From Metabacillus mangrovi (GTDB lineage Bacteria > Bacillota > Bacilli > Bacillales > Bacillaceae), in contig NZ_WMIB01000013.1 in assembly GCF_009711125.1 (NCBI RefSeq), positions 49,315 to 113,314 on the forward strand: 64,000 bases of DNA, read 5' to 3'. The position numbers and the translations under genes are program-made. This document shows, one piece after another, positions 25,775-33,608 of this stretch. Below the pieces are notes generated by a model that was not told the origin of the DNA, did not search any database, and saw only the letters and a program-made list of their open reading frames with translations. Position 1 is the first letter of the stretch. Every line of letters starts with the position of its first letter.

Positions 25775-26503
25775 CTAATGATTCAGCACCCTGCTTAAAA
25801 ACATTTTGGCTCGTTCTTCTTTCGGATCAGTGAAGAACTCCTGAGGTTTGCTGTCAACAAGGATCCTTCCGTGATCCATGAAGACAATCCGGTTTGCCAC
25901 TTCCCTGGCGAAGCCCATTTCATGGGTCACCACAACCATAGTCATGCCGTCTTTCGCAAGAGTTTTCATGACATCCAGCACTTCTCCGATCATCTCCGGA
26001 TCAAGGGCTGAAGTTGGTTCGTCAAAGAGCATGATATTCGGCTTCATCGCGAGGCCTCTTGCAATGGCTACCCGCTGCTGCTGTCCGCCGGAAAGCTGGG
26101 ATGGATAGGAATCCGCCTTCTCTGGAATCCCGACTTTCTCCAAGTAATACATAGCTGTCTGCTTTGCTTCCTGATCAGATACCTTTAGAGCTTTTTTTGG
26201 AGCAAGGGTTATGTTTTCAAGCACTGTTTTGTGAGGATATAAATTAAAGTGCTGAAAGACCATTCCAATGTTTTTCCGCAAGCGGTTAATATCGGATTTT
26301 GGTTCATGAACCGGCACTTTGTTTACGACCAGTTCACCATCCGTAATCGTTTCAAGGCGGTTGATGCAGCGGAGCATCGTACTTTTGCCTGAGCCGGAAG
26401 GACCGACTACGACTACAACTTCTCCTTCCTTTACTTCAAGATTAATGTTTGTCAATACTTGAAAATCTCCAAAGTGCTTATTGACACTGCGAAAAGCAAT
26501 CAA
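25775..26503 (-). CDS. glnQ: Glutamine ABC transporter ATP-binding protein
   Basis: A 242-aa ATPase, the same length as B. subtilis GlnQ. Walker [11 protein letters not shown]-loop [11 protein letters not shown], signature LSGGQQQR, Walker [15 protein letters not shown] and switch histidine VVTHEMGF are all intact. The start is TTG at 26503 behind GGGGGTGAAGG. First gene of the operon; the AT-rich 175 bases upstream must hold its promoter. In B. subtilis the operon responds to nitrogen through TnrA, but I did not find a clear TnrA box here. Confidence 0.94.
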   Translation of the reverse strand: MIAFRSVNKHFGDFQVLTNINLEVKEGEVVVVVGPSGSGKSTMLRCINRLETITDGELVVNKVPVHEPKSDINRLRKNIGMVFQHFNLYPHKTVLENITLAPKKALKVSDQEAKQTAMYYLEKVGIPEKADSYPSQLSGGQQQRVAIARGLAMKPNIMLFDEPTSALDPEMIGEVLDVMKTLAKDGMTMVVVTHEMGFAREVANRIVFMDHGRILVDSKPQEFFTDPKEERAKMFLSRVLNH

Positions 26504-26679
26504 TCCTTCACCCCCATTTACGTATGAATAAAACTAGAAAAATATGAATTTTCTGACTCAATAAAGTATAATTCTGCCTATTTTTAAAAAATCCTTCATA
26601 GAAATTAGAAATTTCTTTAAATTTCCCTAAATTTTGTCATACTTCGCATAATAAAAAGCTCCGCACTTTGTGCAAAGCC

Positions 26680-27012
26680 TTATTTCCCTTCCCGATAACG
26701 CAAATAGCTGAAGTTTTCGGTAGGCAGTTCTTTTATGATTTGTCCGCTGGCATCTTTATATATTTCATACTCACGGTACGTTTCAACTTTATACGGCACA
26801 CCTTTGTCCTGAATTTGTTTTGTACCGACCAGCCGGCTTTCCAGCTGAAAGGCACTTTCTTCTTCTCCATCCCCCAGTACTGCGGCCTCTTCTTCAGCGC
26901 TCAGCCGGACCGGACTGAAGGTGTCCTCTCTGCTGCTGTCCCATGCACTCATGTAAATTGAAGCAGCTATAATCAGCAAAGCCATGCACACAGCACCTAG
27001 ACTTTTTTTCAT
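26680..27012 (-). CDS. Hypothetical exported or membrane-anchored protein
   Basis: 110 aa: a single N-terminal hydrophobic helix (residues 5-22), then an acidic linker (SAEEEAAVLGDGEEES) and a small polar domain rich in Tyr and Glu (VETYREYEIYKDASGQII). It could be a signal peptide or an anchor. I do not recognise the family. It lies between glnQ and an acidic lipoprotein gene, each separately oriented on the minus strand. Confidence 0.7.
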   Translation of the reverse strand: MKKSLGAVCMALLIIAASIYMSAWDSSREDTFSPVRLSAEEEAAVLGDGEEESAFQLESRLVGTKQIQDKGVPYKVETYREYEIYKDASGQIIKELPTENFSYLRYREGK

Positions 27013-27078
27013 CCGCTGCAGCCTCTCTTCTGTTTTTTTCTAATTTATTCAGGGAGAGAGAAAAACATGTCCAAAAGG

Positions 27079-27107
27079 AAAAGCAGATCCCGCCGGAATC
27101 TGCTTTT
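27079..27107. terminator. Hairpin downstream of the acidic lipoprotein gene
   Basis: AAAAGCAGAT and ATCTGCTTTT form a 10-bp perfect stem. The T-run is short (CTTTTCCTTTT on the minus strand). Confidence 0.65.
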
Positions 27108-27111
27108 CGGA

Positions 27112-27813
27112 TTAATTGATTAGATTTTCAGTTCCTTCGCCATTTCCTTCATCACGGTACTCAACCGCACTGCCGTCTTCAGCCCGGTGATAAATTCTGT
27201 AGCGTTCAATTGTGTTTTCAGGAGTATAGTAGATGAATACCTGTGCTTCGATTTTTCCTGCTTTAACAGCCTCAATGTCCGGATCAGCAGCAGCCGGCTC
27301 GTATCCTTCTTCTACCATATAATCATAGCGGTAGGCTTTCCCGTCCCCGGTTTCTACTTCTGCAGGACTTGTATTCTGAAGAACGGTTTCCGCCTCTTCT
27401 TTAGTCAATCCGATGGAAAGTTCGTCTCTCATTTCGAACGGGGAGACATAATGTGTAGGTTTTTCACTTTCCACTGGTTCTTCTGATTCCTGTTCCTCAC
27501 CGGCAGCATCCGGTTCTGTACCCTTGTTTTCATCTGCCGGCTGTTCCTCGGATGCAGGATCTTCTTCTGAAGAAGCTGCTTCATCAGAAGATGCAGCTTC
27601 GTCCTGTGCCGGCTCTTCTGCCGGTGCGTTTTCTTCCTCAGACACAGGTTTCTCTTCAGGGGTCTCCGGCTGCGGATTCTCAGCCTGCTTGTTTTCTGTC
27701 TGCTTTTCTTCTGTCTCAGCAGCCGGCTGTGATTGTTTTTCGCCTGTCTCCTGTGACTGGCACCCGGCAGCCAGCATACATACTGACAGAAGTGCAATAA
27801 TCTGTTTTACCAT
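27112..27813 (-). CDS. Lipoprotein with long Glu/Pro/Gln-rich linker
   Basis: A 233-aa lipoprotein. Signal peptide with lipobox LAAGC (Cys-18), then about 90 residues made almost only of E, P, Q, A, S, T and D, then a C-terminal domain of about 110 residues (from THYVSPFEMRDELSIGLTKEEAETVL). In the last part, LTKEEAETVLQNTSPAEVETGDGKAYRYDY resembles small SmpA/OmlA- or DUF-type surface domains. The acidic linker probably spans the wall. Function unknown. The gene has its own hairpin and no obvious partners. Confidence 0.8.
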   Translation of the reverse strand: MVKQIIALLSVCMLAAGCQSQETGEKQSQPAAETEEKQTENKQAENPQPETPEEKPVSEEENAPAEEPAQDEAASSDEAASSEEDPASEEQPADENKGTEPDAAGEEQESEEPVESEKPTHYVSPFEMRDELSIGLTKEEAETVLQNTSPAEVETGDGKAYRYDYMVEEGYEPAAADPDIEAVKAGKIEAQVFIYYTPENTIERYRIYHRAEDGSAVEYRDEGNGEGTENLIN

Positions 27814-27927
27814 GATGATTCAGACCTCCCGAAATAATAATGATTCATTTACAGCTAAAAAAATGAAACAGTGGAAATACATTCAAGTTCATTCATACTA
27901 TTTGTCGAAACATCGCACGAGATGGTT

Positions 27928-28374
27928 TCAGTTTTCATCCATTCTTTTTACCATATCAATATGAGGAATTCCGTCCTCGAGATATAATGCTGAAACATTC
28001 TTAAATCCATAGGATGTGTAGAAGCTGTTCAAGTATTCCTGAGCCTGAATTTTCACGGCAGTCTCCTCATTAGATAAGATCCGCAGCGCTTCTTTCATAA
28101 GTTCATGACCCAGCCCTCTACCTCTGTATTCTTTATGCACCATCACTCTCCCGATGGAGGCTTCTTTAAAAGAAACACCTGGCGGAAGAAGCCGGGCATA
28201 ACAAGCGATTTTTCCGTCCTGCTCTTTATAAAGATGCCGGGATACAAGGTCTTTTCCATCTGCTTCCTGATAGGGACAGTTTTGTTCCACTACAAACACA
28301 GCAGTCCTCGCCTCAAGGATACTGTAAAGCTCAAGGGCTGATAATTGTTCAAACGTTTTTAGCGTCCAGCTCAA
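27928..28374 (-). CDS. GNAT-family acetyltransferase, ElaA type
   Basis: 148 aa. The ElaA pattern is clear: LYSILEARTAVFVVEQNCPYQEADGKD at the start, acetyl-CoA loop GRVMVHKEYRGRGLGHELM, and the C-terminal FYTSYGFKNVSALYLEDGIPHIDM. Cytoplasmic N-acetyltransferase, substrate unknown. TTG at 28374 with AAGGAGTGG upstream. The gene begins 14 bases after the upstream hydrolase gene, so the two likely form an operon. Confidence 0.92.
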   Translation of the reverse strand: MSWTLKTFEQLSALELYSILEARTAVFVVEQNCPYQEADGKDLVSRHLYKEQDGKIACYARLLPPGVSFKEASIGRVMVHKEYRGRGLGHELMKEALRILSNEETAVKIQAQEYLNSFYTSYGFKNVSALYLEDGIPHIDMVKRMDEN

Positions 28375-28387
28375 AAAGCGCCACTCC

Positions 28388-29020
28388 TTACCATTCTTTT
28401 TTGGAAAAAGGCTGCAGCCATTTGACCCCCTTCCGGTTCATCGGAAGGAGCTTTAGATCTGCAGCAAGATGACTGGCATAGCCCGCCAGTGAGGTATAAA
28501 ACACACCATCCATCTGAAGATCCTGTTCGAGCAGATAGCCGATCCATCCAAAAAAGGCAAGGCCGATCAGCGAATGGGTAATTCCGCGATGCGGCTGCCG
28601 GGATGCGGCTGCAATGTAAATACCCATTAAAAGAATCCAGGTTTCATGCATAATAAAACCGGCTCCAAGAATCGCTGCTCCCGTCATAAACAGAACCGTC
28701 CGTTTTTTCATAAAGATCCTCGGAAGCACGAGCAGTCCTGCTCCGATCATCATTCCGGCCCATTGCTGTGTACCCCTCTCCGAAAAAGCACTGTCCCCTG
28801 CCAGCAAAGCACCGATAAGTGCCATTAGTCCATAAATCCATTTCTTTGAAGTAATTGTATTGGAGAGCTTCCCGTTCACGTCCAGGTCAGGCATTAATCC
28901 TGACAGCACCCCAATTCCAATCAATGATGCAGCTGTTACCGGATCTGCCTGCTGTCCATACGCGACAGCCATTCCGGCAGCACCGCCAATCAATGCATGT
29001 GAACTTCCTCTCATCTTCAT
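28388..29020 (-). CDS. YdjM-like membrane-bound metal-dependent hydrolase (DUF457)
   Basis: 210 aa with about five hydrophobic segments. Conserved metal-type motifs of the family are present in order: S-x-HALIGG near residue 8, MPDLDVNGKLS near 47, PHRGITHSL near 147, and GYASHLAADLKLL near 183. Family members occur in the membrane of many bacilli and are described as putative metallo-hydrolases; the substrate is not known. Upstream partner of the ElaA-type gene. Confidence 0.88.
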   Translation of the reverse strand: MKMRGSSHALIGGAAGMAVAYGQQADPVTAASLIGIGVLSGLMPDLDVNGKLSNTITSKKWIYGLMALIGALLAGDSAFSERGTQQWAGMMIGAGLLVLPRIFMKKRTVLFMTGAAILGAGFIMHETWILLMGIYIAAASRQPHRGITHSLIGLAFFGWIGYLLEQDLQMDGVFYTSLAGYASHLAADLKLLPMNRKGVKWLQPFSKKEW

Positions 29021-29091
29021 TCCGCCTATTCATGCTGTTCTATGTACCTCTCTATTATAGCAAACATACGCTCGCATCTATAGTTTTTTCT

Positions 29092-29120
29092 TTGACGTTT
29101 ATTAAGATATCGTTTATACT
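29092..29120 (+). promoter_or_regulatory. Sigma-A promoter of tRNA-Arg
   Basis: TTGACG at 29092-29097 and TATACT at 29115-29120, spacing 17 bases, ending ten bases before the tRNA. Near-consensus, as expected for a stable-RNA promoter. Confidence 0.85.
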
Positions 29121-29130
29121 ATTGTTCTGT

Positions 29131-29204
29131 GTCCCAGTAGCTCAGCTGGATAGAGCGACAGCCTCCTAAGCTGTAGGCCGTGAGTTCGAATCTCGCCTGG
29201 GACG
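29131..29204 (+). tRNA. tRNA-Arg (anticodon CCT)
   Basis: Full cloverleaf: acceptor GTCCCAG / CTGGGAC, D-loop AGCTCAGCTGGATAGAGC, anticodon stem ACAGC / GCTGT with loop CTCCTAA, T-arm GAGTTCGAATCTC. The anticodon CCT reads AGG. The 3' CCA is not encoded (the gene continues GTCAAT). Single tRNA transcription unit with its own promoter and terminator. Confidence 0.97.
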
Positions 29205-29211
29205 TCAATAG

Positions 29212-29252
29212 AAAGGCCGCCATTTCATGCAGATGGCGGCCTTTCTTCTTTT
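29212..29252 (+). terminator. Terminator of tRNA-Arg
   Basis: AAAGGCCGCCAT / ATGGCGGCCTTT, a 12-bp perfect stem with a nine-base loop, then CTTCTTTT. Confidence 0.93.
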
Positions 29253-29326
29253 ATATCAGGCACCCATACAAGCATTAGCGGGCGGCCATCATATTCTATC
29301 GTAAAACGGTTTATTGGAGGACTACG

Positions 29327-30049
29327 GTGGAACCTATTAAATTTTCGATTATCGTCCCTGCGCATAATGAGGAAAAAGAGATTTCAAAGTGTCTGGAGTC
29401 TATTAAAGCAGCAGCAGCACCTTACGGAGAACAGGCAGAAATCATTGTTGTACTGAACCGGTGCACGGACCGCACGGAGGAGATCGCCCTCGCTTATGGC
29501 TGCACCACCATCAAAAATGACGACCGCAACCTGGCAAAAATCCGCAACGCTGGTGCCAGAGCAGCCCGCGGTGAAATCCTTGTAACGATTGATGCGGACA
29601 CAGTTATGTCGAGCTTTATGCTGGCAGCTGCTGAAAAACTGCTCGCTACTGGACTGTTTATCGGCGGCGGCGTAACGGGAAAATTTGACCGGATGTCAAT
29701 CGGGATCACCGCATCTGTTGCTGCACTTTCTGTGCCGATTATGCTGAAATACGGATTGATCTCGATCGGCATTTTCTGGTGCAGAAAAGCGGATTTTGAT
29801 GCAATCGGGGGATTCAACGAAGGCATGCTGCTTGCAGAAGATTGTGATTTCGCCCGAAGGCTTGCTTTATACGGATTAAGAAATCAAAAGCTTTTCGGCA
29901 CCATTCCGTTTGCCATGACGACTTCATCCCGTAAGTTTGATCAATACGGGGACTGGCTTCTGATTAAAAGACCAGAAATTATTGCAGCTTTTTTAAAAGA
30001 AAACGATCAGAAACTAGCCGATCAGCTCTATTACGATTTTGAAAACTAG
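29327..30049 (+). CDS. Family 2 glycosyltransferase
   Basis: A 240-aa GT-A fold enzyme. The start FSIIVPAHNEEKEISKCLESI is the GT2 nucleotide-sugar motif; DADT at residues 89-92 is the metal-binding DxD; GGFNEGMLLAEDCDFARRL near residue 165 is the acceptor/base region. A single hydrophobic segment (about 127-150) suggests membrane association. Donor and acceptor unknown; no cell-wall or polysaccharide genes are adjacent. GTG at 29327 with GGAGG six bases upstream. Confidence 0.92.
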   Translation: MEPIKFSIIVPAHNEEKEISKCLESIKAAAAPYGEQAEIIVVLNRCTDRTEEIALAYGCTTIKNDDRNLAKIRNAGARAARGEILVTIDADTVMSSFMLAAAEKLLATGLFIGGGVTGKFDRMSIGITASVAALSVPIMLKYGLISIGIFWCRKADFDAIGGFNEGMLLAEDCDFARRLALYGLRNQKLFGTIPFAMTTSSRKFDQYGDWLLIKRPEIIAAFLKENDQKLADQLYYDFEN

Positions 30050-30076
30050 CAGCCGGTGGCCGGCTCTTATCCTTTT

Positions 30077-30105
30077 CCCCCGCTTTCCTAACCTTATAGC
30101 GGGGG
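30077..30105 (+). terminator. Hairpin after the glycosyltransferase gene, weak
   Basis: CCCCCGCT / AGCGGGGG stem with a 13-base loop but no T-run; possibly a terminator that acts by stem strength or a transcript-end stabiliser. Confidence 0.3.
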
Positions 30106-30120
30106 ATTCACTTTGCAAAC

Positions 30121-30152
30121 AAAAAAAGGCTGATTGCCAATGCAATCAGCCA
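30121..30152 (-). terminator. Terminator of the small coat-like gene pair
   Basis: Minus strand GGCTGATTGC-ATTG-GCAATCAGCC followed by TTTTTTT, 18 bases after the 54-aa gene. Confidence 0.92.
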
Positions 30153-30170
30153 GCCTTTCAGTCAGCGAGA

Positions 30171-30335
30171 TTAGTCGTCATCGCCGTAGTCATCATCAAA
30201 GGAAGGGAAGTATGGGCAGCACGCATTTCCCCAGTAACCCATATCATCATCTTCTCCCAACACATTCCCTCTATTAGGAGAAACGTTTCTTACGTTCTGG
30301 ACATCCTTGCGCTTTTTGTGGTGTCTGCAGGACAT
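30171..30335 (-). CDS. 54-aa Cys- and Asp-rich protein, spore-coat-like
   Basis: A small protein starting MSCRHHKKRKDVQN and ending in an acidic tail (FDDDYGDDD). It has a basic N-terminal third with one Cys and a CC pair in GNACCPYFPSF. Ribosome binding site GAGGAGGTGACAG is excellent. Size, Cys/Tyr/Asp content and pairing with the DUF2642-like gene upstream recall Bacillus spore-coat or exosporium morphogens, but this is inference; no family is recognised with certainty. It lies just before a strong terminator. Confidence 0.65.
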   Translation of the reverse strand: MSCRHHKKRKDVQNVRNVSPNRGNVLGEDDDMGYWGNACCPYFPSFDDDYGDDD

Positions 30336-30369
30336 TCTGTCACCTCCTCAAAAGAACTGTTAGAGATCA

Positions 30370-30555
30370 TCATGTCGCAATCGCATTAATTGTGCGGGCA
30401 TTCACGCGCACGATGCTGCCGCCGATGCTGATCAGCACGGCATTGCCTTCAGTGCCCTGATAACGGCCTCTCAGAAAAAGCCCGCCATCATACGTCAATG
30501 TTACACGCTGGCCAAGTGCAATATGGCGAAAAATACAGTTTGAAAACATGATCAT
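30370..30555 (-). CDS. 61-aa DUF2642-like small beta-barrel protein
   Basis: Sequence core GQRVTLTYDGGLFLRGRYQG...NAVLISIGGSIVRVNARTINAI reads as five short strands, the SM-like pattern of DUF2642 and related spore-coat proteins. No signal peptide. AAGGAGGG precedes both possible starts (ATG 30555 and ATG 30549). It is 34 bases upstream of the 54-aa gene and probably co-transcribed. A role in spore coat assembly is inferred from the family and context only. Confidence 0.65.
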   Translation of the reverse strand: MIMFSNCIFRHIALGQRVTLTYDGGLFLRGRYQGTEGNAVLISIGGSIVRVNARTINAIAT

Positions 30556-30845
30556 CTTTCCCTCCTTCTATCTAGCATCTACCTTATAAACAAGTGGCTT
30601 TCGCTTTGTTTATATTTGTAATCTATTCAGCAGCTCGAAATTGGTATAATGAAAACGACTAATTTTAAAAGATTTGGCTGATAGATTAAAAGATTGGCTG
30701 ATGCGGATGCTGTCCGGAGCTTTCCCGTACTGCTATTCAACTCTTTTTTGGTGTGAATGCTCCTCTGAGTTCTAACCGCACTCTTCTAGGAGGATTCTTG
30801 CAAAGGAATTAATCTAGCATCCTCGCAAATCAAACCTTGTATAGT
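30556..30845. other. 290-bp gene-free stretch
   Basis: I see no convincing coding frame. It must contain the promoter of the DUF2642-like gene. An isolated GGTATAATGA occurs on the plus strand near 30643 without a good -35 element, and GGCTGAT occurs twice near 30675-30700. Confidence 0.5.
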
Positions 30846-30884
30846 AAAAAATCAGGGATGCGTTCTGCGCACCCCTGATTTTTT
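30846..30884. terminator. Bidirectional terminator after the CAP-domain gene
   Basis: AAAAATCAGGG and CCCTGATTTTT, an 11-bp perfect outer stem with a partly paired GC-rich loop; T-run on both strands. It ends at the stop of the lipoprotein gene. Confidence 0.9.
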
Positions 30885-31713
30885 ACTTGCTGATAAACAT
30901 TTGTGTCCAATATTGGCCTTCTGCGTTGTAGCCGACGCCGATCTCAGTGTAGGTCCCATTTAAAATATTCTTGCGGTGGCCTTCACTTTCCATCCATGCT
31001 TTTACAACTTCTTCGGGTGATTTCTGCCCCATGGCAATGTTTTCGCCGGCGGTTTCGTATTGCACTCCGAAGTCGCGCATCATGTCAAAAGGAGAACCGT
31101 ATGTCGGACTTGTGTGGGAGAAGTAGTCCTTCTCTTCCATGTCCTTTGACTTTTCCCTGGCCACATCGCTCACCTGCTTGCTGGACTGCAATGCGGGCAA
31201 ACCATTTTTTTCTCTTTCTTTATTGGTAAGGTCAATGACTTGAGCTTCAATGCTCGTGATGTCACCTGACGCAGGAGGTGTCTTTTCACCTGAACCGCTA
31301 TTACCGCTTCCATCGCCCGGCGATGGTGCGCCATTTCCAGCCCCGTCCTGCTGCCTGTTCTGCCCATATCCGTTTTGTCCCATCCCGTCCTGAGGCATTC
31401 CGCCTTGTCCCGGGGCAGGCTCCATTCCGGCTCCCGGAGCTCCGTTTTCAGGAGGAACCGCTGTACCCGGTCCATACTCATACATCGGAGCTCCTTCATT
31501 TTGGACCTGATCCATATGCGGATACTTTGAGCTTGGCGTGTCTGTACTGTAAGGCTTACGGTCAACGGTAATCAGTCCGCCTTCACTTTTCATCGTATCT
31601 TTCGTGCCTGTCTTCATTTCTTCCTGGTTCCTGACGGGAGCACCCTCCTCGGTTCCGCATGCGGTCAGCATCAGAAACACTGCAGGTACAAGGATCATAG
31701 CTGTTTTCTTCAT
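30883..31713 (-). CDS. CAP/SCP-domain lipoprotein (YkwD-like)
   Basis: A 276-aa protein. Signal peptide with lipobox LTAC, a polar linker, then about 70 residues rich in G, P, N, Q and M (GAGMEPAPGQGGMPQDG), then a CAP domain from about residue 155. The CAP motifs are visible: LTNKEREKNGLPAL, KDYFSHTSPT, AGENIAMG, VKAWMESEGHRKNILN and GVGYNAEGQYWTQMF, with the two histidines and two glutamates of the cleft. CAP lipoproteins are common on Bacillus cells and spores; the reaction is not settled. ATG 31713 follows AAGGAG by seven bases. Confidence 0.9.
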   Translation of the reverse strand: MKKTAMILVPAVFLMLTACGTEEGAPVRNQEEMKTGTKDTMKSEGGLITVDRKPYSTDTPSSKYPHMDQVQNEGAPMYEYGPGTAVPPENGAPGAGMEPAPGQGGMPQDGMGQNGYGQNRQQDGAGNGAPSPGDGSGNSGSGEKTPPASGDITSIEAQVIDLTNKEREKNGLPALQSSKQVSDVAREKSKDMEEKDYFSHTSPTYGSPFDMMRDFGVQYETAGENIAMGQKSPEEVVKAWMESEGHRKNILNGTYTEIGVGYNAEGQYWTQMFISK

Positions 31714-31879
31714 ATACACTCTCCTTTCAAATTCAGCATATAGTTTGCTCTATGCGGCGGAGAATATTGCAGTTATCTTGCAGAAAAAGAATAAATTTGA
31801 GCCAGGAGCAGGACTTTAAGGCAGAAAATCTATTGTAAGACTGGAACAGTTCTGAGGTCTGTACCGTTCCGGACTTGTA

Positions 31880-32706
31880 TTTGGCCGTTGCACTTGTTAT
31901 TTAGTCCGTCGCACCACAATATTTGTCCGTCGAATTTAATTTGTCCGATCCTGCCCCTTATTTGGCCGTCGCACCTCTTTTTTTGTCCGTCCCATCCCGT
32001 TATTTGTCCGTCACCCTGCTTAATTCGTCCGTCGAATTTAATTTGTCCGATCCTGCCCCTTATTTGGCCGTCGCACCTCTTTTTTTGTCCGTCGTATCCC
32101 GTTATTTGTCCGTCACCCTGCTTAATTTGTCCGTCGAATTTAATTTGTCCGATCCTGCCCCTTATTTGGCCGTCGCACCTCTTTTTTTGTCCGTCACCCT
32201 GCTTAATTTGTCCGTCCGATTTAATTTGTCCGATCCTGCCCTGTATTTGGCCGTTGCACCCCTTATTTTGACCGTTGCACCCCGTTTTTTGTCCGTCGTC
32301 CTGCCTAATTTGTCCGACCGATTTTATTTGTCCGGACCTGCCCTGTATTTGTCCGTTGCACCTCTTTTTTTGTCCGTCACATCCCGTTATTTGTCCGTCA
32401 TCCTGCTTAATTTGTCCGACCGATTTTATTTGTCCGAACCTGCCCCGTATTTGTCCGTTGCACCTCTTATTTTGACCGTCGCACCCCGTTTTTTGTCCGT
32501 CACCCTGCTTAATTTGTCCGTCGAATTTAATTTGTCCGATCCTGCCCCTTATTTGGCCGTCGCACCCCGTTATTTGTCCGTCATCCTGCTTAATTTGTCC
32601 GTCCGATTTAATTCGTCCGATCCTGCCCCTTATTTGGCCGTTGCACCTCTTTTTTTGTCCGTCGCATCCCGTTATTTGTCCGTCATCCTGCTTTATTTAT
32701 CCGATG
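31880..32706 (+). repeat. Phased repeat array 2: 41 TTTGTCCG-type cores in a 21/18-bp higher-order pattern
   Basis: Cores TTTGTCCG / TTTGGCCG / TTTGACCG start every 21 bp, except that an 18-bp step follows a TTTGTCCGTCGAATTTAA-type unit. The 18-bp steps begin at 31922, 32024, 32126, 32207, 32309, 32411, 32513 and 32594, giving super-repeats of 102, 102, 81, 102, 102, 102 and 81 bp. Spacers recur as five classes (GAATTTAA, ATCCTGCCCCTTA, GTCGCACCTCTTTT, ATCCCGTTA, ACCCTGCTTAA). One plus-strand frame stays open across it, but nothing marks it as a gene. It lies upstream of the CAP lipoprotein gene and downstream of a permease gene. Confidence 0.93.
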
Positions 32707-32741
32707 CGCGTCTCCCAGTAATTCATTCGTTTCTCTTCACG

Positions 32742-32775
32742 AAAAGGGCCGGCGCCCGGCGCCAGCCCTTTTTTA
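32742..32775. terminator. Terminator of the LacI-controlled importer operon
   Basis: AAAAGGGC with GGCGCC pairs with GGCGCC and GCCCTTTT; a very strong GC-rich stem with T-runs on both strands. Confidence 0.88.
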
Positions 32776-33597
32776 TTTTCCTCCTGTAAAGGAGATTCCT
32801 TTTACGAAATATTTGTTGAAGAACGCGTACAGGATCAAAATTGGCAAGGTAAATACCATGGATGCGGCCATGATGTAATTCCAGTAGCTGATGAACTGCC
32901 CTTTAAAGGAGTTCAATCCTAGTGTTAAGGTGAACATTTCAGGGTCTGCCAAAATAACGAGCGGACGCATGAAATCATTCCAGAACGCCATGAAAACGAA
33001 GATGGTTTGGGCGGCAAGCGCCGGCTTTGCAAGAGGCAGAACAATGCGGAAGAAGGTGCCGAATTTTCCGAGTCCGTCGATGGCGGCTGCTTCTTCCACC
33101 TCTTTTGGAAAGTTAATAAAAAATTGCCTCATCATAAAAATGAAGGTTGCATTTACTGCACCGGGAATGATCATGCCCTGATACGTATTCAGCCAGCCTA
33201 ATTCCTTCAGAAGTAAAAAGTTCGGGATCAGGGTGACTTGAAAAGGGATCATGAGCACAGCCAATATGATGATGAAGATGCTTTTTTTACCTGGAAAGCT
33301 TAGCCGCGCCAGAGCGTAGCCGGCCATTGAGTTAAAGAGCAGATTGAGCAGGGTGCCGATAACCGCAATGAACAGACTGTTAAACAGCCAGCGGCCGAAA
33401 AGCGGCTCTGTCGTGAAGATCTGCCTGTAGTTATCAAAGGTAAAATCTTTTGGGATAAAATTGATTGTACCGCTTACAATTTCACCTAGCGTTTTAAAGG
33501 ACGAAGACAGGGCCCATAAAAACGGGATAACGGTGACGATGGCATATCCAATCAGCAAAATATAAAGTATGCTTTTTCCGGATGAGCGCCTTTTCAT
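32773..33597 (-). CDS. Sugar ABC transporter permease (MalG/LacG type)
   Basis: A 274-aa permease with six helices. EAA loop EEAAAIDGLGKFGTFFRIVLPLAKPAL and C-terminus FFNKYFVKGISFTGGK are typical of CUT1 importers. GGAGGGATTCC before the ATG. Last gene of an operon of debranching-like glycosidase, binding protein and two permeases; no ATPase is encoded, so a shared MsmX-type ATPase is expected. Confidence 0.94.
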   Translation of the reverse strand: MKRRSSGKSILYILLIGYAIVTVIPFLWALSSSFKTLGEIVSGTINFIPKDFTFDNYRQIFTTEPLFGRWLFNSLFIAVIGTLLNLLFNSMAGYALARLSFPGKKSIFIIILAVLMIPFQVTLIPNFLLLKELGWLNTYQGMIIPGAVNATFIFMMRQFFINFPKEVEEAAAIDGLGKFGTFFRIVLPLAKPALAAQTIFVFMAFWNDFMRPLVILADPEMFTLTLGLNSFKGQFISYWNYIMAASMVFTLPILILYAFFNKYFVKGISFTGGK

Positions 33598-33608
33598 GGA
33601 ATCCCTCC

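Noticed and set aside
26504..26679. TnrA box upstream of glnQ
   Set aside because: The AT-rich region has partial TGT/ACA pieces but no convincing TGTNA-N7-TNACA match.
27524..27964. 146-codon plus-strand frame opposite the acidic lipoprotein
   Set aside because: Ser/Cys/Gly low-complexity shadow of the Glu/Pro-rich linker on the other strand.
31880..32706. CRISPR array
   Set aside because: Repeat cores are about 8 nt, spacers of 10-13 nt recur in a few classes, and no cas genes are present.
31923..32789. Open frame of 288 codons across the phased array, giving a heptad-like LSVxxxx protein
   Set aside because: It starts at a TTG without a ribosome binding site, exists only because nearly all repeat steps are multiples of three, and arrays elsewhere with 20-bp steps do not keep a frame.
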